Assembly (NCBI RefSeq): GCF_037126465.1
Contig: NW_026999459.1
Location: 1-64,000, forward strand
Direction of reading: 5' to 3'
Source of the DNA: Ornithodoros turicata
Taxonomy: Eukaryota > Arthropoda > Arachnida > Ixodida > Argasidae
Length of the DNA: 64,000 bases
Part shown: in pieces, positions 44,228 to 55,056 of the stretch
Numbering within the stretch: position 1 is the stretch's first letter
How the letters are laid out: the number at the start of each line of letters is the position of its first letter
Position numbers and translations under genes: made by a program
Notes under the pieces: model-generated
Databases searched by the model: none
What the model was told of the DNA's origin: nothing
What the model saw: only the letters and a program-made list of their open reading frames with translations

Positions 44228-46967
44228 GTGTGTGTGTCCACTTGTGATGCTGTAGGCAGTCATTCAGGCTGAATGCTGCAGCACATACCATGCACTTGTA
44301 CGGCTTCTCACCCGGGTGTGTCCGCTTGTGATGCAGTAGGCTCTGGCTCCGTCTGAACTCCGCAGGGCAGACATCGCACTTGTATGGCTTCTCACCTGTG
44401 TGCGTCCGCTTGTGGTGCTGTAGGTTCCCCTTCTGGCTGAACACCGCAGGGCAGACGTCACACTTGTATGGCTTCTCACCTGTGTGCGTCCGCTTGTGGT
44501 GCTGTAGGTTCCCTTTCTGGCTGAACTCCGCAGGGCAGACGTCGCACTTGTATGGCTTCTCGCCTGTGTGCGTCCGCTTGTGGTGCTGTAGGTTTCTGGC
44601 TGAACTCCGCTGGGCAGACATCGCACTTGTATGGCCTCTCACCTGTGTGCGTCCGCTTGTGGTGCTGTAGGTTCCCCTTCTGGCTGAACTCCTCAGGGCA
44701 GACATCGCACTTGTATGGCTTCTCACCTGTGTGCGTCCGCTTGTGGTGCTGTAGGTTCCCGTTCGGCTGAACTCCGCAGGGCAGACATCGCACTTGTATG
44801 GCTTCTCACCTGTGTGCGTCCGCTTGTGGTGCTGTATGTTTCTGGCTGAACTCCGCAGGGCAGACATCGCACTTGTATGGCCTCTCACCTGTGTGCGTCC
44901 GCTTGTGGTGCTGTAGGTTCCCCTTCTGGCTGAAATCCTCAGGGCAGATGTCGCACTTGTATGGCTTCTCACCTGTGTGCGTCTGCTTTTGGTGCTGTAG
45001 GTTCCCCTTGTGGCTGAACTCCGCAGGGCAGACGTCGCACTTGTATGGCTTCTCACCTGTGTGCGTCCGCTTGTGGTGCTGTAGGTTCCCCTTCTGGCTG
45101 AACTCCGCAGGGCAGACGTCGCACTTGTATGGCTTCTCACCTGTGTGCGTCTGCTTTTGGTGCTGTAGCTTCCTGTGTGCGTCCGCTTGTGGTGCTGTAG
45201 GTTCCCCTTCTGGCTGAACTCCGCAGGGCAGACGTCGCACTTGTATGGCTTCTCACCTGTGTGCGTCCGCTTGTGGTGCTGTAGGTTCTCCTTCGGCTGA
45301 ACTCCGCAGGGCAGACGTCGCACTTGTATGGCTTCTCACCTGTGTGCGTCCGCTTGTGGTGCTGTAGGTTCCCCTTCTGGCTGAACTCCGCAGGGCAGAC
45401 GTCGCACTTGTATGGCTTCTCACCTGTGTGCGTCTGCTTTTGGTGCTGTAGGTTCCCCTTCTGGCTGAACTCCGCAGGGCAGACGTCGCACTTGTATGGC
45501 TTCTCATCTGTGTGCGTCCACTTGTGGCGCTGTAGGTTCCCTTTCTGGCTGAACTCCGCAGGGCAGACGACGCACTTGTATGGCTTCTCATCTGTGTGCG
45601 TCCGCTTGTGGTGCTGTAGGTTCCCCTTCTGGTTGAACTCCGCAGGGCAGACGTCGCACTTGTATGGCTTATCACCTGTGTGCGTCCGCTTGTGGTGCTG
45701 TAGGTTCCCCTTCTGGCTGAACTACGCAGGGCAGACGTCGCACTTGTATGGCTTCTCGCCTGTGTGCGTCCGCTTGTGGTGCTGTATGTTTCTGGCTGAA
45801 CTCCGCAGGGCAGACATCGCACTTGTATGGCCTCTCACCTGTGTGCGTCCGCTTGTGGTGCTGTAGGTTCCCCTTCTGGCTGAAATCTTCAGGGCAGATG
45901 TCGCACTTGTATGGCTTCTCACCTGTGTGCGTCTGCTTTTGGTGCTGTAGGTTCCCCTTGTGGCTGAACTCCGCAGGGCAGACGTCGCACTTGTATGGCT
46001 TCTCACCTGTGTGCGTCCGCTTGTGGTGCTGTAGGTTCCCCTTCTGGCTGAACTCCGCAGGGCAGACGTCGCACTCGTATGGCTTCTCACCTGTGTGCGT
46101 CCGCTTGTGGTGCTGTAGGTTCCCCTTCTGGCTGAACTCCTCAGGGCAGACATCGCACTTGTATGGCTTCTCACCTTTGTGCGTCCGCTTGTGGTGCTGT
46201 AGGTTCCCCTTCGGCTGAACTCCGCAGGGCAGACGTCGCACTTGTATGGCTTCTCGCCTGTGTGCGTCCGCTTGTGGTGCTGTATGTTTCTGGCTGAACT
46301 CCGCAGGGCAGACATCGCACTTGTATGGCCTCTCACCTGTGTGCGTCCGCTTGTGGTGCTGTAGGTTCCCCTTCTGGCTGAAATCCTCAGGGCAGACGTC
46401 GCACTTGTATGGCTTCTCACCTGTGTGCGTCCGCTTTTGGTGCTGTAGGTTCCCCTTCTGGCTGAACTCCGCAGGGCAGACGTCGCACTTGTATGGCTTC
46501 TCACCTGTGTGCGTCAACTTGTGGCGCTGTAGGTTCCCCTTCTGGCTGAACTCCGCAGGGCAGACGTCGCACTTGTATGGCTTCTCACCTGTGTGCGTCC
46601 GCTTGTGGTGCTGTAGGTTCCCCTTCTGGCTGAACTCCGCAGGGCAGACGTCGCACTTGTATGGCTTCTCACCTGTGTGCGTCCGCTTGTGGTGCTGTAG
46701 GTTCCCCTTCTGGCTGAACTCCGCAGGGCAGACGTCGCACTTGTATGGCTTCTCGCCTGTGTGCGTCCGCTTGTGGTGCTGTAGGTTCCCCTTCTGGCTG
46801 AACTCCGCAGGGCAGACGTCGCACTTGTATGGCTTCTCGCCTGTGTGCGTCCGCTTGTGGTGCTGTAGGTTTCTGGCTGAACTCCGCAGGGCAGACATCG
46901 CACTTGTATGGCTTCTGATCTGTGTGAGTCCTCTTGTGACGATCCAGGTCCGTGCTGTGGAAAAACT
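44228..46967 (-). pseudogene. Zinc-finger array B, 5' part, about 33 fingers
   Basis: An 84-bp unit (28 residues) repeated about 33 times on the minus strand. Most fingers are [18 protein letters not shown] with linkers HTGEKPY, nearly identical in recognition residues (Q, G, N, H). The probable exon start is the acceptor inside the first finger (CAG/AG at 46967); that finger has Trp for the first Cys. Two indels recur: a 5-bp loss giving CAGAAACC (near 46868, 46275, 45795, 44835, 44590) and a one-base loss (near 46210, 45290, 44755). Where both occur in sequence they sum to 6 and restore frame. A TAG is present near 45723, a fusion deletion near 45170. It continues at 38018-38953 beyond the retrotransposon. 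Confidence 0.85.
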
Positions 46968-47107
46968 CTGCGGGACAGATATCCCACTTGTATAATTTGG
47001 CCCATACTTGTATCGTAGAAACAGAAACGGAACACAAAGTGAGAATTTTATGAAAGCTTATATTTCTTTCAGTAAACAGACCTTGATCATGCATAATCAG
47101 CTGTTCA

Positions 47108-47328
47108 TACGGTTCTGGACGAAAGTTTAAGAAACATGCCCTCGTGCAATCCTCCCTCAGAGTGACATGCCAGTAGCCAATGGGACTATAGAGAGTTGCA
47201 GCCATGTGCCTGGGTAACCCAGTCACCTAGGCTAGTTGCAAGTCTCCATGGTCTTATTCGCTACTAGGGAATCAGTCTGGAGAATGAATGCACCGAAGCA
47301 TGTTTAGTAAAGTTTGTCTAGCACTGTA
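47108..47328. mobile_element. Tc1-like MITE in the array B intron
   Basis: Ends GGTTCTGGACGAAAGTTTAA and AAAGTTTGTCTAGCACTG. The same insertion is shared with 56157-56308, so it predates the duplication of genes B and D. Confidence 0.55.
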
Positions 47329-47334
47329 CTTTTC

Positions 47335-47530
47335 AATACAGTAGCACCAGAAGATGTGTAGCGTGTTTGTTAGGGCTAAATATTGTGGGAGCACATGAAG
47401 GGAGACATACTGTGCAGCATGGATTATTTTGCACTTGATTCCTCTGGTTGCATATGCTGTTCCCTATCTTCTCACTCACAAACATCATTATGTGCAGTTG
47501 TTTATGCGGGCCCATGCTCAGGTTGTTTCA
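47335..47530. other. Intron sequence shared with gene D (56310-57100)
   Basis: AGGGCTAAATATTGTGGGAG onward matches 56947 on, and 49765 on in part. It records duplication of whole genes, not just fingers, and gives an empty site for the 56339 element. Confidence 0.7.
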
Positions 47531-48523
47531 AAAACAGAGGTCATATGTTCAAAACTTGCATTCAAGGTACAGACGTAAGCTGGGACCTGTTTTTAGGATG
47601 CTTTGTGGTACGCAAAAAATCTATGTGGCCAACACAACCTACACACAGGAAGCCTGCATATTTGACTACTAAGAGTCAGCCAATCAGAATAGTGTCTCTG
47701 ACAGCGGTGCCAATCAGGAATAATTACACTGTTTAGAACAGCACATGTAAACTGATTCAAACCAATTAATGTCGGTTCAAACCATTATTTTGGTTGCACT
47801 GAACCCAAGCCGAACCAATAACCATCAACCGGAACTTGAACCGAACCCCCTAAAATAACGGTTCCGAGCCCTGATTGGAAGTGTACAAATCACGAGAAAC
47901 AAAACATAAGAGTTCTTTTAGGTGCTTGCAGACTTAGCGACGCAACAGTTCCAGTGTGGCAAGGAAGAGATGCACTTCACATGCAACCAAAGCAAGAGAC
48001 ACATCAGCTATCACGCAAGCTACTTTCTCCAGAGGTCACATCACAGCACCACAAGTTTGTCGCACATTCTCTATAACACTAATGCTACCCGACACACCAA
48101 ACACCACAACTGGTTTTAATTTCTATTGGCACACAGAATTGTCTCACTGTGATTGTTCTATAGACACCTGACACTGGGTTTCCTGATATTTCACATGCAT
48201 CACCACCCAATCCAACTCTTTCTCAACCTCAGTCTGTTCATGTGAGTGAGTTTCACATCATCGGACAGAAATAAAATGATGTAGGATACAAACTGCGTCT
48301 GTACAGCCTTCCCCCTATGCGTATGACCACATGCTTCTTCAGGCCTCCACGTTCAGGACAACAGAATTGATGCTTGGATTGCCTCTTTCTTGTGTACATA
48401 GTCTCCACACTTGTACTGTTGCTATCCCAGGCACCTCGTGGCTACTTGTGAAACCACGGAGTTATGCACTGGCTAAAGTAGCTCCTGCTCTGTTAGCAGC
48501 TTGTTCTGTGGCTTGTGTGTGTG
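47531..48523. other. No gene recognised
   Basis: Includes a GGTTCGGAACC-like variant stretch at 47770-47870 (AACCGAACC repeats), perhaps a MITE piece. No SUMO-motif exon for array B was found here. Confidence 0.35.
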
Positions 48524-48538
48524 TGTGTGTGTGTGTGT
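48524..48538. repeat. (GT)n microsatellite
   Basis: Short GT run just beyond a last, degraded finger (48540-48600, CNLCPAEF on minus) downstream of gene C. Confidence 0.7.
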
Positions 48539-48712
48539 ACAGTGGCTGAACTCTGCAGGACAGAGGTTGCAATTGTATGGCTTCACGCCCATAAAAGGCC
48601 CCCACACAAAGGGGCAGATTTGTGATTTGCCTGAGTTTGCGGAACATAGAATGCTCCTGTATGGCTTGTCACTCGACGCTGTGGCTGATTTTTGCAGGAT
48701 GAGGTCGTGCTT

Positions 48713-49698
48713 CTATGGCTGCTCACCCATGTGTGTCCGCTTGTGATGCTTAAGGTACCTGGTCTGGCTGAACTCTGTAGGGCAGACATCGCACTTGTAC
48801 AGCTTCTCACCCGTGTGTGTCTGCTTGTGCTGCTGTAGGTTCCCCTTCTGGCTGAACTCCGCAGGGCAGATGTCGCACTTGTATGGCTTCTCACCTGTGT
48901 GCGTCCGCTTGTGGTGCTGTAGGTTCCCCTTCTGTCTGAACTCCGCAGGGCAGACATCGCACTTGTATGGCCTCTCACCTGTGTGCGTCCGCTTGTGTTC
49001 CCGTAGATCCCAGAGCCGGTAGAACTCTGCAGGGCAGACATCACACTTGTGTGGCTTCTCGCCCGCGTGCCTCCGCTTGTGATCCCGCAGACTCGAGACC
49101 TGGCAGAACTCTGCAGGACAGACATCACACTTGTGTGGCTTCTCGCCAGTGTGTCTCCGCTTGTGAGCTCGTAGATCCGAGATTCGGCAGAACTCTACAG
49201 GGCAGACATCACACTTGTGTGGCTTCTCACCCGTGTGCCTCCGCATGTGGTCCCGCAGACTCGAGATCCGGCAGAACTCTGCACTGCAGGCATCACACTT
49301 GTGTAGCTTCTCGCCCGTGTGCCTCCGCTGGTGATCCCGTAGATCCGAGATCCGGCAGAACTCTGCAGGACAGACATCACACTTGTGTGGCTTCTCGCCC
49401 GTGTGCCTCCACTTGTGATCCCGTAGATCCGAGGCCCGGCAGAACTCTGCAGGACAGACATCACACTTGTGTGGCTTCTCGCCAGTGTGCCTCCGCTTGT
49501 GAACCCGTAGATCCGAGATCCGGCAGAACTCTGCAGGGCAGACATCACACTTGTGTGGCTTCTCGCCCGTGTGCCTCCGCTTGTGAACCCGTAGATCGGA
49601 GACCCGGCAGAACTCTGCAGGGCAGACATCACACTTGTGTAGCTTCTGGCTTGTGCGGGCCCGCTTGTGATGCTGCAGGTCCGTGCTCTGGAAGAACT
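48713..49698 (-). CDS. C2H2 zinc-finger gene C, array exon
   Basis: An open frame to TAG at 48713 with 11 complete fingers plus a partial first. Fingers 2-8 are almost alike ([19 protein letters not shown]), with an extra Cys after the conserved Phe. Then come [27 protein letters not shown] and SQTRYLKHH, ending HMGEQP. Linkers are TGEKP. The exon probably begins at the acceptor CTCTCCTGCAG/AG inside the first finger: this gives phase 1, matching the exon at 50224, and explains why both Cys of that finger are lost (KWDIS). A nuclear DNA-binding role is expected. No lesion is seen in this exon. Structure otherwise as gene D. Confidence 0.75.
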
Positions 49699-49898
49699 CT
49701 GCAGGAGAGATATCCCACTTGTATGGTAGAAGCACAAACGAAATAAACAGACCTTGACCACTCATAATCATTCTCTCATATATAAACATTGTTATGTGCA
49801 GTTGTTTATGCAGCCAAAGTCTGCAATAGTTGCAGTAATGTGGAATTGCATAAAGGATCTCCAGAGGTCTGTTTTGCCTAGTTTGATTATCTTCCATA

Positions 49899-50089
49899 CA
49901 GAGGCGGATCCAGGGAAGATCCTGGGGCGGGGGGGGGGGCGCCCACTGAAAAAAAGAGAGAAGACCTATCGTCGCTATGTAGCATGAAAATTCGCCGTGC
50001 GGCAGGATAATCTGCCGGAATGGGGGTAGAGGTATGTCTCGAGGGGGGGGGGGCGGCCCCCACGCCCCCCCCCCCTGGATCCGCCCCTG
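49899..50089. mobile_element. 191-bp hAT-like MITE with known empty site
   Basis: CTTCCATA at 49891-49898 and 50090-50097 flanks ends CAGAGGCGGATCCAGGG and CCTGGATCCGCCCCTG. Gene D at 57170-57177 has a single CTTCCATA in the same context: a natural empty site. G/C-runs fill the interior. Confidence 0.9.
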
Positions 50090-50223
50090 CTTCCATACAA
50101 GCTGGAAAGCTGACATGTAACGAACAGAAAACTGAAAAGCGTATCCATTGCATGTCACTTTTTGTCCATATCATGCTATTGAGTTTGGTGTTGACTAAAT
50201 GTCCCTGACCATTTTGTATTTAC

Positions 50224-50373
50224 CTTCTGATGTTAAGTCACAGTTGTGTCTCATTTGGTCCTGCCCAGTCAAGATTTCAATATTGTAAGGCTCTGTTTTC
50301 ACTTCTACGATTGGATGTTCCTTTGAAGATTCCTCTCGAGTTTCATCTTTAACGTCACATGTCCCAGCTGTTA
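50224..50373 (-). CDS. SUMO-motif exon of gene C
   Basis: 150-bp exon, phase 1 at both ends, donor GAAG/GTAAAT. It encodes VKDETREESS and VEVKTEPYN, two psi-K-x-E motifs, then TGQDQMRHNCDLTSE. The acceptor used by paralogs (TTCAG/GAG) is changed to TTCAT here; the next AG, three bases on, keeps the phase. Whether it is still spliced is uncertain. The exon with the start codon was not found. Confidence 0.6.
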
Positions 50374-50783
50374 CTCATGAAGTAAAACAAAAAGGAAAGA
50401 AGTAAGGCACATTGTAAGGCTTCGGGTCACACGACGACCACCTCTGTACTTTTTCTGGACCTACTTTAACTATATATTGCACCTAGAGGTGTGCACTGTC
50501 GCCAGTAACGAACAGTCGGGGCTACACCACAGCCAATGGTGCACGAATGGAAGCGTGGGAAAGGGTTGTTGGGGGAAAGGATTTTGGTTTCGGAAGGGTG
50601 AAGGGGCGTACGCCCTATACAGCACCTATAGGGGGCGCCACAAGCAAATCCCCTAGTGGGAGGAGCAGGCACTTTTCCCGGGGCTCGTAGCACACTCTGC
50701 GGTGTTGCCTGTATGCGGCCTGCTGCATCACATCTACCGTAAGCACCTCAATATTTGGAACACGAAAGCACCCTAAAGCAGTA

Positions 50784-51299
50784 CAGTAATTTCACGCGTA
50801 TTAGCCACGACTTATGCACAATTCTTTTTCTCAGGGGCGCTCCACAGCTTATCCATCGGTGTGGCTTATTTGATGACTATTTCTTCCATATGCCATTTCT
50901 AACGAAAGGGCAGTGTCTCTGGAACAGCACTGCCCTGCCGATGCACGAACAGTGCGTAACAGGGATGGGTCCACATTCGAATAGATTGGTCTTCCTGGTG
51001 CATTCCCCCAAGCAGCTCTAACGAAAGTGGTGACAGTGATTCACGTTTTCTGGAAGACCACTGACCCATCAATCCATGAGAAAGCGCCCACCAAGAACAA
51101 AAAATGATCTTGGTAGAACTCTGGAGCTGACCCTGGAGTATGGACCACAGGGTTTATGACCTTCTCTATGGTCTCCTTTGTCGCACAAATCAGTTGCCTC
51201 GTATTGCCCGTGGCTTATCTGACAGAAAATTTTCAAAACGTTCCTAAAAACGTGTCCTGCAGCTTCTCTGCAGTGCAGCGTATACTCGTGAAACTACGG
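50784..51299. mobile_element. 516-bp TA-flanked MITE (TAAGCCGC family), empty site known
   Basis: Starts CAGTAATTTCACGCGTATTA, ends TACTCGTGAAACTACGG, between TA duplications. Gene D has the uninterrupted AAAGCAGTAAGCTATGG near 58664-58680. Related to 14817-15388 in reverse. Confidence 0.85.
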
Positions 51300-51590
51300 T
51301 AAGCTATGGGCTGTACGTGAAGGAGTGTGCCATCATCCACTTTGAGAACGACTATGACAGTAGAGTGCAGAGATACGGTACGTGTGTAATATTAGTGCAC
51401 CAGTCATGGCTGTTTTGCATGCCTGATGGTGAAAGACAATGACGTATGATGTCTACATGTACAGATGGCGGGTCCGTGCTCACTTGCAAAAATTGACATA
51501 GTGAAGCGCAATAGAAGGACATTATATATTCCTTATATCGCTTTCGACCAGGCAAAAATGCAAGTCTAAAACTTCACAATGCGTTCAATG

Positions 51591-52340
51591 GCATTTGTCC
51601 TTACTAGGTTTATGCCACCTCCTGATGCGAATCTCGTGTAACGTAAGTTTTATTACGTATTTTTTCGCGAACCGAACTCGGAAATTTGCCAAGTAAAGGT
51701 CACTTTTTTAGCCCTTCAATGCAAACAGCGTGCCCAGTTTACTGAAATTCATGGTAATTCACAGGGATATTGGGGAGCTATCCCTATATTGAGGAGAAAA
51801 AATAGCCAAACATAATACCTTTCGTGGCATCAAGAGCGTAATGCTCGAAGAGTTTTTGAGTGCAATCGTTGTCAGTGAGATGAAAAGAGGCCGCAAGCCC
51901 AGCCTACAGAGTGATAGTAAAGAGAGTAACAGTTCCTCAAATTGGGAGAGGGAAGACATGATCCCAGCAGAAGCCAGATGAGATAAGCCATGTCTGTGTT
52001 GTCTCTTTCTACTATCCCTCTGTGGGCTGAGTTTGCAATCTCCTTTTGTTTGACTGACGATAATTGCGATCAAAGAGTTGCTGAGCGATATGCTCTTGGT
52101 ACCCCGAAAAGCACGATGTTCGGCTATTTTTTTCGATGGGATAGCTCCTCGATATCCCTCTCAATTATCGTGAATTCGAGTGAATTGGGCACACTGTTCA
52201 CATTGGCGGGGTAAAAAAAGTTACCGTTACTTAGTAAATGTCCAGGTTCAGTTCCCAAAAATTTACATAACACACCTTACGTTACTTGACATCCACATCA
52301 GGAGGTGGCAAAAAGCTTAGCTAGCACAAATGTCTTTGAC
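51591..52340. repeat. Long hairpin with arms of about 370 bp
   Basis: The left half 51591-51965 and the right half 51980-52340 are reverse complements over nearly their full length, with moderate divergence. Matching points: GCCACCTCCTGATG near each outer end, GGGATATTGGGGAGCTATCC against its complement, and CCAGATGAGATAAGCCATG at the centre. Foldback element; no certain target duplication. Confidence 0.75.
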
Positions 52341-54544
52341 CACACGACCCTAGGAGGCGCAATTTTTTTTATTATGATTCAAGGACACGTTTTCTAGGAC
52401 ACTCCGTATGGGCATGGGCTCAAGAAATGCTCTTTTTATGTGTATTAGACAAAACAGCAAGTCGGTAATCAAGTCTTGCGATATGGCAGCTCTCTTTGTG
52501 AAGCTGTTCCCAGACTCGAAGAGTTTCATTTTACGTGCTTTGTGCACATCCTTAGCGAAGCTGCTATGTAACTAAGACTACTGCTGTGTTTTTAAAAGTG
52601 CTCGTTGCATTTTATATACACGGTGCAATTTTGCTTTGTGATACAATGCAGTGTTCTGAAGAAGATGGAAACTGCTGCGATTGTTTCGTAATTAATAGTT
52701 GCGTGCTTAGTACTTATTTTATGTTTTGGGAAATAGAAAATATGATGCAAGGTTTCTAACTTTATTCTAGAGTGTAACATGACTGCATGGGACTCACAGG
52801 GTTGAAAAAAAAAATTGCGATAAAAAATTCAAATAAACTCGATCAATTTGATTCAATCAACTCCTTTAAAGGAGCTCGGAAAGCACTTTAATCACTACCA
52901 TTTTTTTTTAACCAAGGGGTTCGTAAGCTTATTAAAATGCACCGTGCGAAGTAATTCTATCAACAGATGCACAAATATCGCAGAATTCGATTTTGAAAAT
53001 CGCGACCGTGCGCAACGGTGGGAATACCCGGAACGAGCCGTCGAGCCGCTTGCATCATTTTGACGTCAGAAAAGTGGAGCCGCTGATTGGTTTCGAAGAA
53101 CCTCGTCCGCTATTTTTTCACTCGGAACCCCGCTGCAACGCTGGGAGAAGTTTCTTTTTGCTTTTTCTTTGGTTTATCAGATACAGTAAACGAAGATTAG
53201 TCTACAGACACTGTTGAAGGTTAGGCCGTGAGATCGTAGAGGCCATCCTCATTAAACTCCCCGAGCGAAGTCAACCAAAAATCGGTCAACCTCTCTACGC
53301 TTAATCTTGCTTTCCCTAAAGCGACCTTCCGAAGTAGGTGGATTATGAAAATAAACTTCAGGTGCCAGGTTTTGTATGCTGTTCGTTATTGTGGCGACTG
53401 TTTCTTGTTGTGTTGTTGGTGGCAATACGTATATATAAATACAGTGCACCACTAAGCGCTGCTTCAGTTCACGCCTCAAAATTATCGCTGCATCGCTATG
53501 ACCACTAATTCGGCGCCATTTGTTTTGTCACCATATAGTGCATCAGTTTTATCCCCCATATAGTGACCGACAACGCGGGTAAGTTTGCGTCCGCCGACAT
53601 ATCGGCGTGCACTGAAACAACACGTGACTAGCGTAAATTTTAGCTGACTATAAAATGCACATGTCGCGCGCGGAAAACTGCCAACGGCAAACTGTGACTA
53701 ACCCAGCCATAATATTGCAAGCACACAACTAACCAACCAACATGCCGCCCTGCTAAGCCAAATGGCTGCTAAAATGTGTCTTTCGTTCGCTAAGACGACT
53801 TGGACACATATAGAAAACCCCCACATTTGAGTGGTTAAATAGTGATGTGATGTTCTTAATCGCGGCATATCATCTTACGAAGCAGCATTTCCCCTGGCTT
53901 TCCTTGTTTCCCGAACATGAATTTCGAGAACGGGGGTTTCACGACCCGGAATATCGAGGTCCTCCCTTATTCATCCCTTGACAGGGAGAAAGCAGGGGGA
54001 AAGAAAACAGAAAGAAAGAAAAGAAAACCAGTCAGCACTGACCCGGATAAAAGCGCGGTCGCCGCTTCCAACTTTTATTACGTCACCAATTATGTTTTTT
54101 TCATTCTGCTCCTCGTTTGACCAGGAGGAGTGAGTCGAGTGGGAACACGCGCGCCGATGTTCAACTGTCTTTTTTTCTGCGAAACACATCGCATATAGAG
54201 AAGATTTTCGTGTTAATCATCAAGTTAAGTTACCTGCTTCCACAACGCGTTCGGAACGAAAAATTTTTCAGATGGCTTTCAGAGCTCCTTTGAGTCTCCC
54301 TCCTAAATGATGATTTTCCTCATAACCGTGAAGTACGATGATGTAGTAATAATTCGTAGTATATTGTACACAGCCTCGAATTTGCACCCCATGACACGTA
54401 AGTTTCCTCGATGATGTATACTGCTGTGAGTTAGACAATGGGGCTTGGCCGATGATGATGGCCGACCCATGAAGAACACGCAACAAGGGCACAATCCGAT
54501 CTCGCTAGAACACTGGAATTCCTTTGTTGCGCACCATGCCGAGC
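52341..54544. other. No gene recognised
   Basis: 2.2 kb between two paralogous genes. AT-rich parts, no ORF with family features, no clear repeat ends. Confidence 0.4.
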
Positions 54545-54731
54545 ACAGAATATGGGCCGCAGGGTTTATCGCCTTCCCTACGGTCTCCTTTTGTCGCACA
54601 AATCAGTCGCGTCGCACTTCCCGTGGCTTATCCTGCAAGTGTGGCTTATCTGCTGGTAAAATTTTCAAAATGTTCCTACAAAATGGCCCTGCGGCTTATC
54701 TGAAGTGTGGCTTATACGCGCGAAATTACGG
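54545..54731. mobile_element. Fragment of the TAAGCCGC MITE
   Basis: Right part of the 50784-51299 family: TAAGCCGC-type blocks reversed, ending GCGCGAAATTACGG then TA. The left half is missing. Confidence 0.7.
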
Positions 54732-55056
54732 TACATCTATAGGATATTACCGTGTCATGTTCCCCAAGAGCATTCTATAAACAGGGTCTTAGTTTTTAGA
54801 GTTAAAACCCGATTAGCCCCAGTTACTCCCTGGCGAGAATCGGTTTATGAGTGGTTCCCGTTGAACCAGATTTCTCCCTGCCCTGAACTCCAATCACGTT
54901 GTCAGATTGGCAAAAAACAATGCGCGTTGGGAAGTGGCCTGGCGTCGTTGTCCGAAGGACAGGACGATAATTGTTGTCACTAGAAAATTTATGAGAACTG
55001 TAGTGGGCTGCAGTTGAGTAAATTTTGGCTGATTTTTGCAGGATGAGGTCGCGCGT

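Larger units (their letters stand above)
49765..51380. other. Segmental duplication block, paralogous to 57060-58740
   Basis: Intron, SUMO-motif exon and upstream sequence match gene D's region closely, apart from two MITEs present only here. Gene D in turn has a second exon block. Confidence 0.8.

Noticed and set aside
38018..46967. Regular 84-bp repeats as a CRISPR-like array
   Set aside because: Units are coding C2H2 fingers with no unique spacers, in a eukaryotic context.
44380..46995. Long plus-strand ORFs (up to 249 codons) rich in Cys, opposite array B
   Set aside because: They are antisense reading of the 84-bp finger unit, which lacks stops in several frames. Their repeat period is 28 residues and they have no independent motif.
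49896..50095. G- and C-runs as a quadruplex regulatory site
   Set aside because: They are the interior of a recent hAT-like MITE absent from the paralog, so no conserved role can be claimed.
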